Source: Nocardia elegans NBRC 108235
Lineage (GTDB): Bacteria > Actinomycetota > Actinomycetes > Mycobacteriales > Mycobacteriaceae
Direction of reading: 5' to 3'
DNA length: 47,452 bases
NCBI RefSeq assembly: GCF_001612845.1
Contig: NZ_BDBF01000057.1
Location: forward strand, 1 to 47,452
Shown here: positions 35,405-43,289 of the stretch, in pieces
Numbering within the stretch: the stretch's first letter is position 1
How the letters are laid out: each line of letters starts with the position of its first letter
The notes under the pieces: model-generated
Told to the model about the DNA's origin: nothing
The model's input: only the letters and a program-made list of their open reading frames with translations
Databases searched by the model: none
Program-made: the position numbers and the translations under genes

Positions 35405-35522
35405 AGTGGTTCCTCCTAGGTGATGTAACTGTGTGTGGTGCAGGGGCGACCCTGCGTGTGGCACTGTTCGTGCCGGCCGGACCTCGCCCCTGACACCGCA
35501 CGGAGCACGGTCCTCAGCAACA

Positions 35523-35541
35523 CTGAGCGTGGTCGGCTCAA
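35523..35541. promoter_or_regulatory. Second, weaker HAIR-like repeat upstream of dnaK
   Basis: CTGAGC and GCTCAA are separated by seven bases, the HAIR geometry with a substitution in the left arm. It overlaps the -10 of the candidate promoter at 35540-35569. Confidence 0.6.
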
Positions 35542-35569
35542 TCCTGCCCCCCGATCCCGTCGGAGTCAA
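35540..35569 (-). promoter_or_regulatory. Possible housekeeping-type promoter of dnaK
   Basis: On the minus strand TTGACT (35569-35564) is followed after 18 bases by AGGATT (35545-35540). It would lie between the two HAIR repeats. Confidence 0.35.
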
Positions 35570-35576
35570 CCAGAGA

Positions 35577-35597
35577 CTTGAGTCGCTTTCACTCAAC
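35577..35597. promoter_or_regulatory. Consensus HAIR operator upstream of dnaK
   Basis: CTTGAGT and ACTCAAC are separated by seven bases, a single mismatch from the published CTTGAGT-N7-ACTCAAG. Just downstream of the SigH-type promoter, a position suited to repression by HspR. Confidence 0.88.
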
Positions 35598-35614
35598 CTT
35601 GCGTCGATCAGCTC

Positions 35615-35641
35615 AACGAGCGGGGCGGACGGTTCATTCCC
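35615..35641 (-). promoter_or_regulatory. SigH-type promoter of dnaK
   Basis: Minus strand GGGAAT (35641-35636), 17 bases, CGTT (35618-35615): an exact fit to (G/T)GGAA(C/T)-N16-20-(C/G)GTT. Spacer length is the same as for the clpB promoter. Confidence 0.65.
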
Positions 35642-35650
35642 GGCCGGACG

Positions 35651-35696
35651 AAAAAATTTCCCGGCCCGCCGGAGCGCACGCGGCGCTCACCGGGCC
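35651..35696 (-). terminator. Intrinsic terminator with T-tract after the HhH-GPD gene
   Basis: On the minus strand GGCCCG-GAGCGC pairs with GCGCTC-CGGGCC (small internal bulges, 5-base loop), followed by GGGAAATTTTTT. This is the only hairpin here with a clear T-run and should insulate the dnaK operon from the gene upstream. Confidence 0.8.
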
Positions 35697-35742
35697 TGGT
35701 CCCGCAATACGCGGATGACCAGGCGTTTCGACCATCCGACCC

Positions 35743-36393
35743 TCAGCCGGCGGCCGCGAGTACCCGGTCGGCGAGATCCTTGTCGAGACTCACCCGAACC
35801 AGGGCGGCGGCCAATTCCGCGTCGTGGCCGGAAGGGCCGAGGCGGTCGAGGCGCTTCGGATCGGTCGACAGATGCAGCAGATCGGCACCCTTGCGGGCCC
35901 GGTCGTCGAAATGCGGGCGCACCCAGGTCCAGACATCCTGAACTTCGCGCAGGAAGATTTCGGCGCCGGTCGGGCCGATGCCCTTGAACTGGTGCAGCGA
36001 TTCGGCCAGCCGGTCCGGGTCCCGATCCGCTTCGGCGGCCAGTTTCCGCAGATCGCCGTGGTAGCGGTCGAGCAGGATGGTGGCGTTCTCACCGAGCCGG
36101 GTGGCGGTGGATTCGTCGTAGCGGCGGTAGTGGCCGCGCCCCAGCGCGTCGACGAGGTCCTGCCAGTCGGCCTCGGCGACGCGCTGCGGGGTGCGGTAGC
36201 CGCTCGATCGCAGTTCGCGCGCGGCGGCGACCGCGATATCGGCGGTGATCCGGGCGCTCATGAGCTGGGCCAGCACCAGGAGCTGGAACAGCGGAGCGGG
36301 TTTGTCGGCGAGAGTGATTCCCGCCTCGGCCGCATAGGTGGTCCCCGCTCGGTCGAGCAGTTCCCGGGCGATCCGATCCTCGTTCGCGCTCAT
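35743..36393 (-). CDS. HhH-GPD superfamily DNA repair-type protein (endonuclease III-like)
   Basis: 216 aa from ATG at 36393. The helical arrangement APLFQLLVLAQLMSARITADIAVAAA corresponds to the endonuclease III/HhH-GPD core, and the hairpin is LHQFKGIGPTGAEIFL. The catalytic region that in Nth reads LPGVGRKTA...VDTHV is here altered (LREVQDVWTWVRPHF), and no C-terminal 4Fe-4S cysteines exist. It could be an uncharacterised glycosylase or a DNA-binding relative without lyase activity. It is small, monocistronic by the strong terminator that follows, and lies upstream of the dnaK operon. Confidence 0.7.
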   Translation of the reverse strand: MSANEDRIARELLDRAGTTYAAEAGITLADKPAPLFQLLVLAQLMSARITADIAVAAARELRSSGYRTPQRVAEADWQDLVDALGRGHYRRYDESTATRLGENATILLDRYHGDLRKLAAEADRDPDRLAESLHQFKGIGPTGAEIFLREVQDVWTWVRPHFDDRARKGADLLHLSTDPKRLDRLGPSGHDAELAAALVRVSLDKDLADRVLAAAG

Positions 36394-36492
36394 CTGCGAC
36401 ACCCCACTTTCGTCGACCCGGCGATTCACTACCCGGCTAACCCGAGACGCACAGGTCAAACCCGCCGGCGAGGACGGCCGACGTCTCCTGCC

Positions 36493-37314
36493 TCACGGCT
36501 GGGATTTGTAGACCACCAGTGGTTCACCGGACGGCGCGACCACCAGATGCCCGCTGCGGGCGCCTTCGGTGAAGATGGTGATCGTCGGCGGGTGATCCGG
36601 CGCGGAGCTGTCGCGACCGATGATCAGATGGCTGACCTTCGTCTGCGGCGACCCGACGGTTCGCGGAGCTCCGGCCAGCAGGGCCGCCAATTTCGGCACA
36701 TCGATCGTCGCGAGGTCGATCGGCTCGAGTTTCGGATCCCGGCTGCTGGTCGTCCAGGTGTCGAATTCGCCCTTGTAGGAAGCTCTTTCGGAAATCGACC
36801 GGTCCCCCGTGCGGGGCCGTTCGATCGAGGCGTTCTCCGGCATCAGCGTCACGTCGTCGGCGAGCAGATCGCCGTAGTGCTGACGGTAATCGGACAGAAA
36901 CGCCTCGATACCGGCGGCGGTCGTCATATCCGGCGGCGTGTGGTCGGCGAGCGGACCGTCGTCGCTGCTCACCCAGCCGCAGAACATGCCGATCAGTGCC
37001 GCAGCCGCCACCGCACCGCCCGCCAGTACCCACCGTCGGGCACGCCGTCGTCGCGCTGGGCGCACGACGGGGGCGTCGGCCATATTTGCCGGAATCTGCA
37101 GATCGCCGATGACCTTCTCCACGTCGGCGAAGGTGCGCGCCCGCATCGCCGCGGCGGTGCGCCGCCCGTGCTCGGAGTCGGAGAGCTGACCGTCGTCGCG
37201 GGCGGCGTCCAGCAGCGCGCAGGCGTCGACGCGATCCGAATCACGCACCCGCAGACCGCTGTTCGCGGCCCCGGCCGGGGCGCCCGTTCGGCGGGATGTG
37301 GCGAAGGTTCCCAT
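36493..37314 (-). CDS. DUF1707 membrane protein, single-domain paralogue
   Basis: 273 aa from ATG at 37314 (AGGTG six bases upstream; a GTG three codons earlier abuts the previous stop). A DUF1707 domain (about 20-75: LRVRDSDRVDACALLDAARDDGQL) precedes a basic patch (PARRRRARR), one membrane helix (VLAGGAVAAAALIGMFCGWV) and a C-terminal extracellular domain of about 150 residues starting TTAAGIEAFLSDYRQHYGD. That domain is clearly homologous to the one in the adjacent gene. DUF1707 domains are short helical SHOCT-like modules of unknown role. It is 9 bp downstream of its paralogue, so the two are co-transcribed. Confidence 0.78.
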   Translation of the reverse strand: MGTFATSRRTGAPAGAANSGLRVRDSDRVDACALLDAARDDGQLSDSEHGRRTAAAMRARTFADVEKVIGDLQIPANMADAPVVRPARRRRARRWVLAGGAVAAAALIGMFCGWVSSDDGPLADHTPPDMTTAAGIEAFLSDYRQHYGDLLADDVTLMPENASIERPRTGDRSISERASYKGEFDTWTTSSRDPKLEPIDLATIDVPKLAALLAGAPRTVGSPQTKVSHLIIGRDSSAPDHPPTITIFTEGARSGHLVVAPSGEPLVVYKSQP

Positions 37315-37323
37315 CGGCTGCAC

Positions 37324-38397
37324 CTATGTGTGGAACGGGTAGACGCGAATCGGATCGCCCGCGGGCGTGGCTTCCAGGTATGCGTTCTCGTTGAACGAAT
37401 TCCCGACGTAGATGCTGATCGTGGGCACCTTGGAGATGGTGTCGATACCCATGCCGATATGACTCACCGCGCCGCCGGGGACCTTCAGCAGCGGTACCGC
37501 CCGCGCGATCAGATCGCCCAGCGCGGACGTGTTCACCGCGGCGAGGTCGAATATCGGCTTGTCGGCCGAGCGAGTGGTGACGGCGGTCGAGGCCATGAAA
37601 CCGCCCCGATAGGAGTAGTCGGCCACCCGATTCGGCTGCCGCGCCGAGGTGCGGTCGACCGACGCGAAATCGGGGAACAGGGTCAGGTCGTCGACGGTGG
37701 TGTCCCCGAATTTCGCTTGATAGTCGCTGCGGAACTTCTCGAAGCCGGCCACCGTGGTGAGGTCGGGCGTCTCGATCACCACGGGCTGTATCACCTGCGG
37801 CGCCGCGGCCGCGATCGGAGCGGGCTCGGGGGCGGCTCGATGCGTCAGCAGATATCCGCCGACCGCAGCCGCCAGCACGACCACCGCCGCGACGCCCGCG
37901 AACCACGCCGTCCCGCTCTGCGCTCCCGCCCGCGGATCGATCGGCGCTTCGGCCGGGCGCTGCAGGTCCGCGGTCAGTTCGGCCAGATCGCCCAGGGTTT
38001 CGGCGGCCGTGGTCAGATCGGTGAGGGTCTGATGTTCCTCCGCCGAGAGCTGACCGTCGGCCAGGGCGGTGTCGAGGGCACGGCAGGTTTCGGCGCGGTC
38101 GGCGTCGCGGGCACGGATATGGGCCGGATAGCGGCCTGCTCGCCGGGGCGGGCCCGGCGGCTGTGTCCATTGCGCACCACCGGCGGGCGGTTGCAGGTCG
38201 TCGACCAGATTCCGCAGTTCGCCGACGGTCTTCGCGGTGGCCGCACGGTCGGACCGGTCGTGATATTCGTCGGCGCTGAGTTGGCCCTCGTCGAATGCGG
38301 CATCGAGCAGGGTGCGCGCTTGAACTCGGTCCATATCGCGGGCCCGCATGCTGCCGGGTGCGGGCATACCCGGCATTCCGGACCCAGAAGAGCTCAC
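37324..38397 (-). CDS. DUF1707 membrane protein with two DUF1707 domains
   Basis: 357 aa from GTG at 38397; ATGs at 38421, 38427 and 38376 are alternatives and none has a strong site. Two DUF1707 modules (about 18-70: MRARDMDRVQARTLLDAAFDEGQL; about 93-150: IRARDADRAETCRALDTALADGQL) are followed by one helix (FAGVAAVVVLAAAVGGYLL) and an extracellular domain beginning TTVAGFEKFRSDYQAKFGD, matching the neighbour's. Sharing of the outer domain with different numbers of inner modules points to tandem duplication with later loss or gain of a DUF1707 unit. Function unknown; the outer domain may bind a cell-wall ligand. Divergent from the alcohol dehydrogenase gene. Confidence 0.75.
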   Translation of the reverse strand: MSSSGSGMPGMPAPGSMRARDMDRVQARTLLDAAFDEGQLSADEYHDRSDRAATAKTVGELRNLVDDLQPPAGGAQWTQPPGPPRRAGRYPAHIRARDADRAETCRALDTALADGQLSAEEHQTLTDLTTAAETLGDLAELTADLQRPAEAPIDPRAGAQSGTAWFAGVAAVVVLAAAVGGYLLTHRAAPEPAPIAAAAPQVIQPVVIETPDLTTVAGFEKFRSDYQAKFGDTTVDDLTLFPDFASVDRTSARQPNRVADYSYRGGFMASTAVTTRSADKPIFDLAAVNTSALGDLIARAVPLLKVPGGAVSHIGMGIDTISKVPTISIYVGNSFNENAYLEATPAGDPIRVYPFHT

Positions 38398-38517
38398 CCC
38401 TGGATGGTAGCGACTCGGCATCCGCATCACGGCGTGTCGGTGCGGGATTCGGGCGACCCCCCAGTTTGTCCGCGGGTGTTCCTCCGCAATCCCGCTGATT
38501 CGGCACATCCCGCGCGG

Positions 38518-38523
38518 TACCGT
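38518..38523 (+). promoter_or_regulatory. Candidate -10 for leaderless alcohol dehydrogenase transcript
   Basis: TACCGT, then six bases, then the ATG at 38530, with no Shine-Dalgarno. Same hexamer as upstream of the sensor kinase. Confidence 0.45.
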
Positions 38524-38529
38524 GCGGAT

Positions 38530-39690
38530 ATGAAGGCCGTGGTGTGTTCGGAAGGCAAGCTGGAAGTCGCTGATATCCCGGCGCCGAAACCCGGGCCCGG
38601 CCAGTTGGTGATCGCGGTGTCGCGATGCGGGATCTGCGGCTCCGATCTGCACGCCCGTCTGCACTGTGACGAACTCGCCGAGCTCGCGGCCGCCACCGGT
38701 TACCGGAATTTCATGCGCTCCCATCAGCGTGTGGTGCTCGGCCACGAATTCGTCGGGGAGATAGTCGAATACGGGCCCGACTGCCGCAAACGCTGGCAGC
38801 CGGGCACCCGCGTGGTGGCATTGCCGATCGTGCGCAACGGCCGCGACCCGGAACTGACCGGACTGTCGGAGCAGGCGCCCGGCGGCTACGCCGAACAAGT
38901 CGTGGTGCAGGAATCCATGACGTTCCCGGTGCCCAACGGGCTGGCCACCGACCATGCGGCGCTGACCGAACCGATGGCCGTCGCCTGGCATGCGGTGCGC
39001 AAAAGTCGGGTGGGCCGCAACCAGCCCGCGTTCGTGGTGGGGTGCGGGCCGATCGGCCTGGCGGTCATCAGCATGCTGCGCGCCGCCGGCGTGAAGAATA
39101 TTGTCGCCAGCGACTTCTCACCGCGTCGCCGCGAACTGGCGCGCCGGTGTGGCGCGAATGTGGTGGTGGATCCGAATCTGGAATCACCGTGGACGGCCAA
39201 CCCCGCGAAGGGTCGCATCTCCGGCGTCACCGATATCCTCAATCTCGGTTTCGACACCATGACGCGACTGCGCAGCATCCCGAAACTGCCCTGGTGGTAT
39301 CTGTTCCGCCTCGCGCACAGCCTGGACGCGGCGCCGGGCGGGCCGGTGGTGTTCGAATGTGTGGGCGTGCCGGGGATCATCGACCAATTGCTCACCGACG
39401 CACCGCCTCTGACCCGCATCGTGGTGGTCGGGGTCTGTATGGAGACCGACCGTTTCCGGCCCGCGATGGCGATCAACAAGGAGATCGAACTGCGCTTCGC
39501 CTTCGGCTACGACCCGGGCGAATTCCGCGACACCCTGCACATGATCGCCGGCGGCAAGGTCGACCCGGCCCCGCTGATCACCGGAACCGTGGGGCTGGCG
39601 GGTGTCGACAACGCCTTCACCGCCCTGGGCAGTCCCGAACATCACGCGAAAATCCTTGTGGACCCGTCGAGTTCATCGGACCACGTGTGA
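38530..39690 (+). CDS. Zinc-binding medium-chain alcohol dehydrogenase family protein
   Basis: 386 aa. GroES-like domain with catalytic zinc ligands Cys in GICGSDLHA (about 40) and GHEFVGE; Rossmann nucleotide site VVGCGPIGLAVISML. The four-Cys structural zinc lobe of classical ADHs is missing (the corresponding stretch is KRWQPGTRVVALPIV), and there is an extra segment after the Rossmann core (GRISGVTDILNLGFDTMTRLRSIPKLPWWYLFRLAHSL). Substrate unknown; similar mycobacterial enzymes are annotated simply as zinc-binding dehydrogenases. The ATG has a TACCGT six bases before it, suggesting a leaderless message. It converges on the sigma factor gene with a 4-bp gap. Confidence 0.85.
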   Translation: MKAVVCSEGKLEVADIPAPKPGPGQLVIAVSRCGICGSDLHARLHCDELAELAAATGYRNFMRSHQRVVLGHEFVGEIVEYGPDCRKRWQPGTRVVALPIVRNGRDPELTGLSEQAPGGYAEQVVVQESMTFPVPNGLATDHAALTEPMAVAWHAVRKSRVGRNQPAFVVGCGPIGLAVISMLRAAGVKNIVASDFSPRRRELARRCGANVVVDPNLESPWTANPAKGRISGVTDILNLGFDTMTRLRSIPKLPWWYLFRLAHSLDAAPGGPVVFECVGVPGIIDQLLTDAPPLTRIVVVGVCMETDRFRPAMAINKEIELRFAFGYDPGEFRDTLHMIAGGKVDPAPLITGTVGLAGVDNAFTALGSPEHHAKILVDPSSSSDHV

Positions 39691-39694
39691 TCGC

Positions 39695-40552
39695 TCAGCG
39701 GTCGAGCAGCGGGAAGCGTCCGGAATCCAGCAGTTTCGCGATCGCGTCCAACCGCGCCGGCGGCAGCGCGTAGTCCGGGTGGGCACGCAGTATCGACGCG
39801 GCATCGTGCAGGCCGACCATCTGCTTCTCGGCATCGGCCGCGCTGCGGCCACCGGGCGCCACCGGATGACCACCCAGGCCGGGTGCGCCGGGCCGCACCC
39901 GGCCCTGGTCGACGGCGGTCCGCACGCGGCGCGCGCAGCGGCACGGCGCTGCCGGATTCGCCACACCACAGGTGGCGTTCAAGAAGTTGCCGAGCCGAGT
40001 CCTCGCCCGTTCCAGCCTTTTCCGATAGGCCGGCGCGCCGATGCCGAGAATCCACGCGGCCTCGGCCGAGCTCAGTTCGAAGACCTCGGCGAGCACGAAC
40101 GCGACCCGCTCGTCACGGGCGAGGCATTGCAGCATCGCCTGGCTGCAGACGAGCCGCACCTCGCGGGTGAGCACCGTCGCCTCGGGCCCCCGGTACTCCT
40201 GTTCGGCCAGCCCCTCGAGCAGATTGGCGGCGAAGCCGTCCAGGTCCAGCTGCGCCGTTTCCTGCGGGCTGCGCCGGCGCTGGTTCAGCAGATAGTTGAC
40301 GCCGATGCGATAGGCCCAGGTCGTCAGCTTCGCCTCGCCGCGCCAACTCGCGAGATTTCCGACGGCACGCAGCAGGATTTCCTGCACCGCGTCCTCGGCG
40401 TCGGGCGGATTACCTGTGATCCGTAACGCCAAGCGGTACAACGGATCCTGCAACAGCCGCACCACGTCGGCGATGGCGGTCCGGTCGCCGGCCACGGCGC
40501 GCTCGACCAGGGCGGTCTCGGCCGCCCGCTCGTCGAGCCCGTCAACGTTCAT
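39695..40552 (-). CDS. ECF-like RNA polymerase sigma factor with Cys-containing C-terminal extension
   Basis: 285 aa. Sigma region 2 (about 20-90: LYRLALRITGNPPDAEDAVQEILLRAVGNLASWRGEAKLTTWAYRI) and region 4 (about 135-190: MLQCLARDERVAFVLAEVFELSSAEAAWILGIGAPAYRKRLERAR) are clear; region 3 is absent as in ECF factors. A C-terminal extension of about 90 residues starts with Cys195, Cys204 and Cys206 (CGVANPAAPCRC), possibly a zinc or redox site, in place of a separate anti-sigma gene, none of which is seen nearby. AGGT precedes the ATG. The gene follows the dehalogenase by 44 bp on the same strand. Confidence 0.85.
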   Translation of the reverse strand: MNVDGLDERAAETALVERAVAGDRTAIADVVRLLQDPLYRLALRITGNPPDAEDAVQEILLRAVGNLASWRGEAKLTTWAYRIGVNYLLNQRRRSPQETAQLDLDGFAANLLEGLAEQEYRGPEATVLTREVRLVCSQAMLQCLARDERVAFVLAEVFELSSAEAAWILGIGAPAYRKRLERARTRLGNFLNATCGVANPAAPCRCARRVRTAVDQGRVRPGAPGLGGHPVAPGGRSAADAEKQMVGLHDAASILRAHPDYALPPARLDAIAKLLDSGRFPLLDR

Positions 40553-40596
40553 CGACCTATCGTGCGGTGCCGCGGGCGGCACCGCAACGGCGCAGG

Positions 40597-41484
40597 TCAC
40601 CGCGGTGTTGTCCGGACCGCGGTGCGGGGTTCGGTGAGCCGCGCGTCGCGCAGCCAGGTGGCCACGGCCGCGCCGATGGCGTCGGGACGGTCCTCGGGGG
40701 CGTGATGTCCGGCCGCACCGATCCCGACGACCTCGACCGCGGCGAAGGTCCGCCGCGCCCACTCCACCGCGTCCGACGATCCGAGGCCGACGCCGGCATC
40801 CACAGCCATCACCAGCTTGGGGATATCCGGTGTGGAAGCCATCCAGCGGCCGTAGTCGTCCATGACGGCGGCGACATCGGCGGGCTCCCCGTCGAACGGA
40901 ATCTCGCGCGGCCACACCAACATCGGCCGTCGCGACTCCGGCGTCGGGTACGGCGCCCGGTACACGTCCAGATCGGCCGGAATCAGGCTGCGCGCGCCGA
41001 ACGGGAGATTGAACTCGATGAACATGTTGTCGCGCAGAATCATCTGCTCCCCCTCCGGTGACCGGAACCGCCGGAACAGCTCCGCCCCCTGCTCGGGCAT
41101 CTCGGACCAGCGCAGCGGTCGCAGGAATGTCTCCACCACCGCGACGCCGCGCACCCGGTCGGCATGGCGCGCGGCCCAGTCCATACCCAGCGCACCGCCC
41201 CAGTCGTGCCCCACGAGCACGACCTCGTCCAGCTCCAGGGCGTCGAACCAGGCGTCGAGGTAGCGGGCGTGATCGGCGAATCGGTAGGCGATATCGGGCT
41301 TGCCCGAATCCCCCATACCGATCAGATCCGGCGCGAGCACCCGGGTCAGCGGATCGACGTGCGGAATCACGTTGCGCCACAGATACGACGAGGTCGGGTT
41401 GCCGTGCAGGAAGACCACCGGAACCGGTCCGGTGCCGCTCTCGCGGTAGTTGACGAAGGAATCGAGAGTCACGACGGTCGGCAT
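40597..41484 (-). CDS. Haloalkane dehalogenase family protein (HLD-II/DhaA-like)
   Basis: 295 aa. The alpha/beta-hydrolase has the dehalogenase active site: nucleophile Asp94 with halide-binding Trp95 (GHDWGG), Asn29 (LHGNPTSSYLW), acid Glu118 (VVETFLRPL) and base His260 (GHHAPEDRPDAIG). The Asp-Glu-His triad with Asn/Trp halide ligands defines subfamily II, which hydrolyses haloalkanes to alcohols; related proteins include Renilla luciferase. The natural substrate in actinobacteria is usually unknown. GAGG precedes the ATG. It probably forms an operon with the downstream sigma factor, and lies downstream of iniC beyond a hairpin. Confidence 0.87.
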   Translation of the reverse strand: MPTVVTLDSFVNYRESGTGPVPVVFLHGNPTSSYLWRNVIPHVDPLTRVLAPDLIGMGDSGKPDIAYRFADHARYLDAWFDALELDEVVLVGHDWGGALGMDWAARHADRVRGVAVVETFLRPLRWSEMPEQGAELFRRFRSPEGEQMILRDNMFIEFNLPFGARSLIPADLDVYRAPYPTPESRRPMLVWPREIPFDGEPADVAAVMDDYGRWMASTPDIPKLVMAVDAGVGLGSSDAVEWARRTFAAVEVVGIGAAGHHAPEDRPDAIGAAVATWLRDARLTEPRTAVRTTPR

Positions 41485-41570
41485 GATGTGTCCTCGGATC
41501 GGTGCCCGGCCGAGTTTTCGGCCCTTACATCCGGTTTCGACACGGGCAGGACGAGGTTGTGACCGGCCTT

Positions 41571-41597
41571 CGCTGTGATGCGAGACACACCACAGCG
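41571..41597 (-). terminator. Hairpin downstream of iniC
   Basis: Seven-base arms CGCTGTG and CACAGCG around a 13-base loop, immediately past the iniC stop and upstream of the dehalogenase gene. Confidence 0.5.
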
Positions 41598-41605
41598 CCG
41601 AGGGA

Positions 41606-43201
41606 TCAGCGGGCGCGAGGCGGACGCACGCGGTTCATCGGGGTGGTTTCCGGTTCCCGCAACTGGTCGACGATTCCCTCCGCGCTCCGCGCCGCGGTCA
41701 GGCAGGCCTCGGTGGTGAATCGGTCGGCCAGCGGATGGCGCGCCCGACCACGCCACTTCCGCACCGCCGCCACCGCGTGTGCCTGCACTTCGCCGCCCGG
41801 AGCGTCCGGGGGCAATCCCAGGCGCAGGTGCGGTGCCACACCGGAACCGCCGACCAGCCGGTACAACTCGGTGACATCGTCTGCGGGCAGGGGCAATTCA
41901 TCGGTGCGCAACCGCCCGAGCAGCCGCAGCTCGGCGAATCCGTGCACATCCGCCAACAGGCTGTTGATATGGGGCAGCAGGTCGTCGGCGCGCGTTCCCG
42001 GATGGGCGGCCACGATCCGCGCCACCGCGGTCAACGCCGAATGTGCCTTCAGTTGATCGGCTCGCTGGGCGAACTGCACATCGAGCACCGTGCGCAGTTC
42101 CTCCACACCGCTGCGCTCGCCGAGTTCGCGTGCCAGCGTGGCGGAGTCGCGCACGCCCAGCCGGATCAGCGTCACCGCCATGCGAATGCCGAACAGGCCG
42201 AAACGGGCAGCGAGATGGGCCCGCAGTTCCGCCGGTACCGGCAGGGGCAACTCCGGATGCGCGAATCGGTCCGCGGACAGCAGGGCGATGCTCAGATCGT
42301 CCACCGAGATCCGCGCCAGCGCCTCGAAGGCATCGAATTCGCGCTGCCGCAGCGTCGCGCCGGCGAAGGCGAGCAGGCCGGCGACCGGAATGACCGCCTG
42401 GCACAATCCGGTTCGCTCCAGTTCGGTGGCGAAGCGGGCCGAGACCTCGCGGGCCGAATGCAGGGCATCGATGCGGCCGGCGCCGATCTCGTCGGCCCGG
42501 GAGACCACCCCGATCACGCCGAGCGGACCCGAAACACCCTGCCGGCCAGCACCTCCGGCGCCGATGCGTTCCAGGAATCCGATATCGGAGGCGTCCAGCC
42601 GGCGCAGCAGATAGACGACCGCGTCGGCCTCGGGCACGGTCACCGCAGCATTCTCGTCGGGCGTGAGCAGCCGTGAGGTGCGCAGCGACACCTCCCGCGA
42701 CAGCGACGAGGTGCCCGGGGTGTCGATGATGGTGGTGCGAGCCAGGGTGGCGGCCGGCCACTGCACATCCAGATGGTCGACCTCGTGCTCACCGGCGGCG
42801 TTCCAGCGCAGCGCCGACAGGTCGAAACTCAGACCGTGCGCCCCGGGCAGGCCGTCGGCGCCGGGAGTGCGGCGCACCACCACATCGGCGCTCGCGCCGT
42901 CGGCGGCCAGGGCGCTCACGCGCGGTGCCGGGCCGTGGCGGTACCAGGTCACCATCCGCGTGCACTCGGTGGCGTCGGTCGGTGCGATGTCCTGTCCGAC
43001 CAGCGCATTGAGCAGTGTCGATTTACCGGCCTTGAGCTGCCCGGCCAGCGCCACCCGCAGCGGTTGGTCGAGGCGGCGCGCACAGTCACCGAGCATCGCG
43101 GCGGGGCGCGACCGCGGCGCATAGGCGTGGCGGGCCGCCGAAACCAACCGGCGCGCCTCCCCCACGATGCCCGGCGTCTGGTCGCTGACCTGGTAACTCA
43201 C
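41606..43201 (-). CDS. iniC: Dynamin-like GTPase IniC
   Basis: 531 aa from GTG at 43201; further upstream sequence in the frame overlaps iniA and is not GTPase-like. GTPase motifs: P-loop AGQLKAGKST (53-62), G2 region DATECTRMV, G3 DTPG (160-163), G4 SRAD (234-237). The remainder is helical as in bacterial dynamins. In mycobacteria IniA and IniC are membrane-remodelling dynamin-like proteins whose operon is induced by isoniazid and ethambutol and which affect drug tolerance. Here iniC follows iniA by 88 bp. It is slightly longer than the 493 aa I recall for the M. tuberculosis protein. Confidence 0.86.
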   Translation of the reverse strand: MSYQVSDQTPGIVGEARRLVSAARHAYAPRSRPAAMLGDCARRLDQPLRVALAGQLKAGKSTLLNALVGQDIAPTDATECTRMVTWYRHGPAPRVSALAADGASADVVVRRTPGADGLPGAHGLSFDLSALRWNAAGEHEVDHLDVQWPAATLARTTIIDTPGTSSLSREVSLRTSRLLTPDENAAVTVPEADAVVYLLRRLDASDIGFLERIGAGGAGRQGVSGPLGVIGVVSRADEIGAGRIDALHSAREVSARFATELERTGLCQAVIPVAGLLAFAGATLRQREFDAFEALARISVDDLSIALLSADRFAHPELPLPVPAELRAHLAARFGLFGIRMAVTLIRLGVRDSATLARELGERSGVEELRTVLDVQFAQRADQLKAHSALTAVARIVAAHPGTRADDLLPHINSLLADVHGFAELRLLGRLRTDELPLPADDVTELYRLVGGSGVAPHLRLGLPPDAPGGEVQAHAVAAVRKWRGRARHPLADRFTTEACLTAARSAEGIVDQLREPETTPMNRVRPPRAR

Positions 43202-43289
43202 GCGTCGACCGTACCCGAGCAGGCTGTGAATCCCGGTGCCGTGGGCTGGGAATCCCAGGGCCGCAGGCTCGGAGTCCCGGTGCCGTGGG

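Larger units (their letters stand above)
35405..35742 (-). other. 338-bp regulatory region upstream of dnaK
   Basis: No gene. From the dnaK side it contains a leader of about 115 bp, a HAIR-like repeat (35523-35541), a possible housekeeping promoter, a consensus HAIR (35577-35597), a SigH-type promoter (35615-35641), and the intrinsic terminator of the upstream HhH-GPD gene (35651-35696). Extra isolated half-sites (GCTCAAC at 35611) suggest more than one HspR contact. Confidence 0.75.

Noticed and set aside
35824..38529. A very long plus-strand open frame running into the alcohol dehydrogenase gene
   Set aside because: It is antisense to the HhH-GPD and both DUF1707 genes, has no recognisable domain before the Met at 38530, and is explained by GC-rich codon structure.
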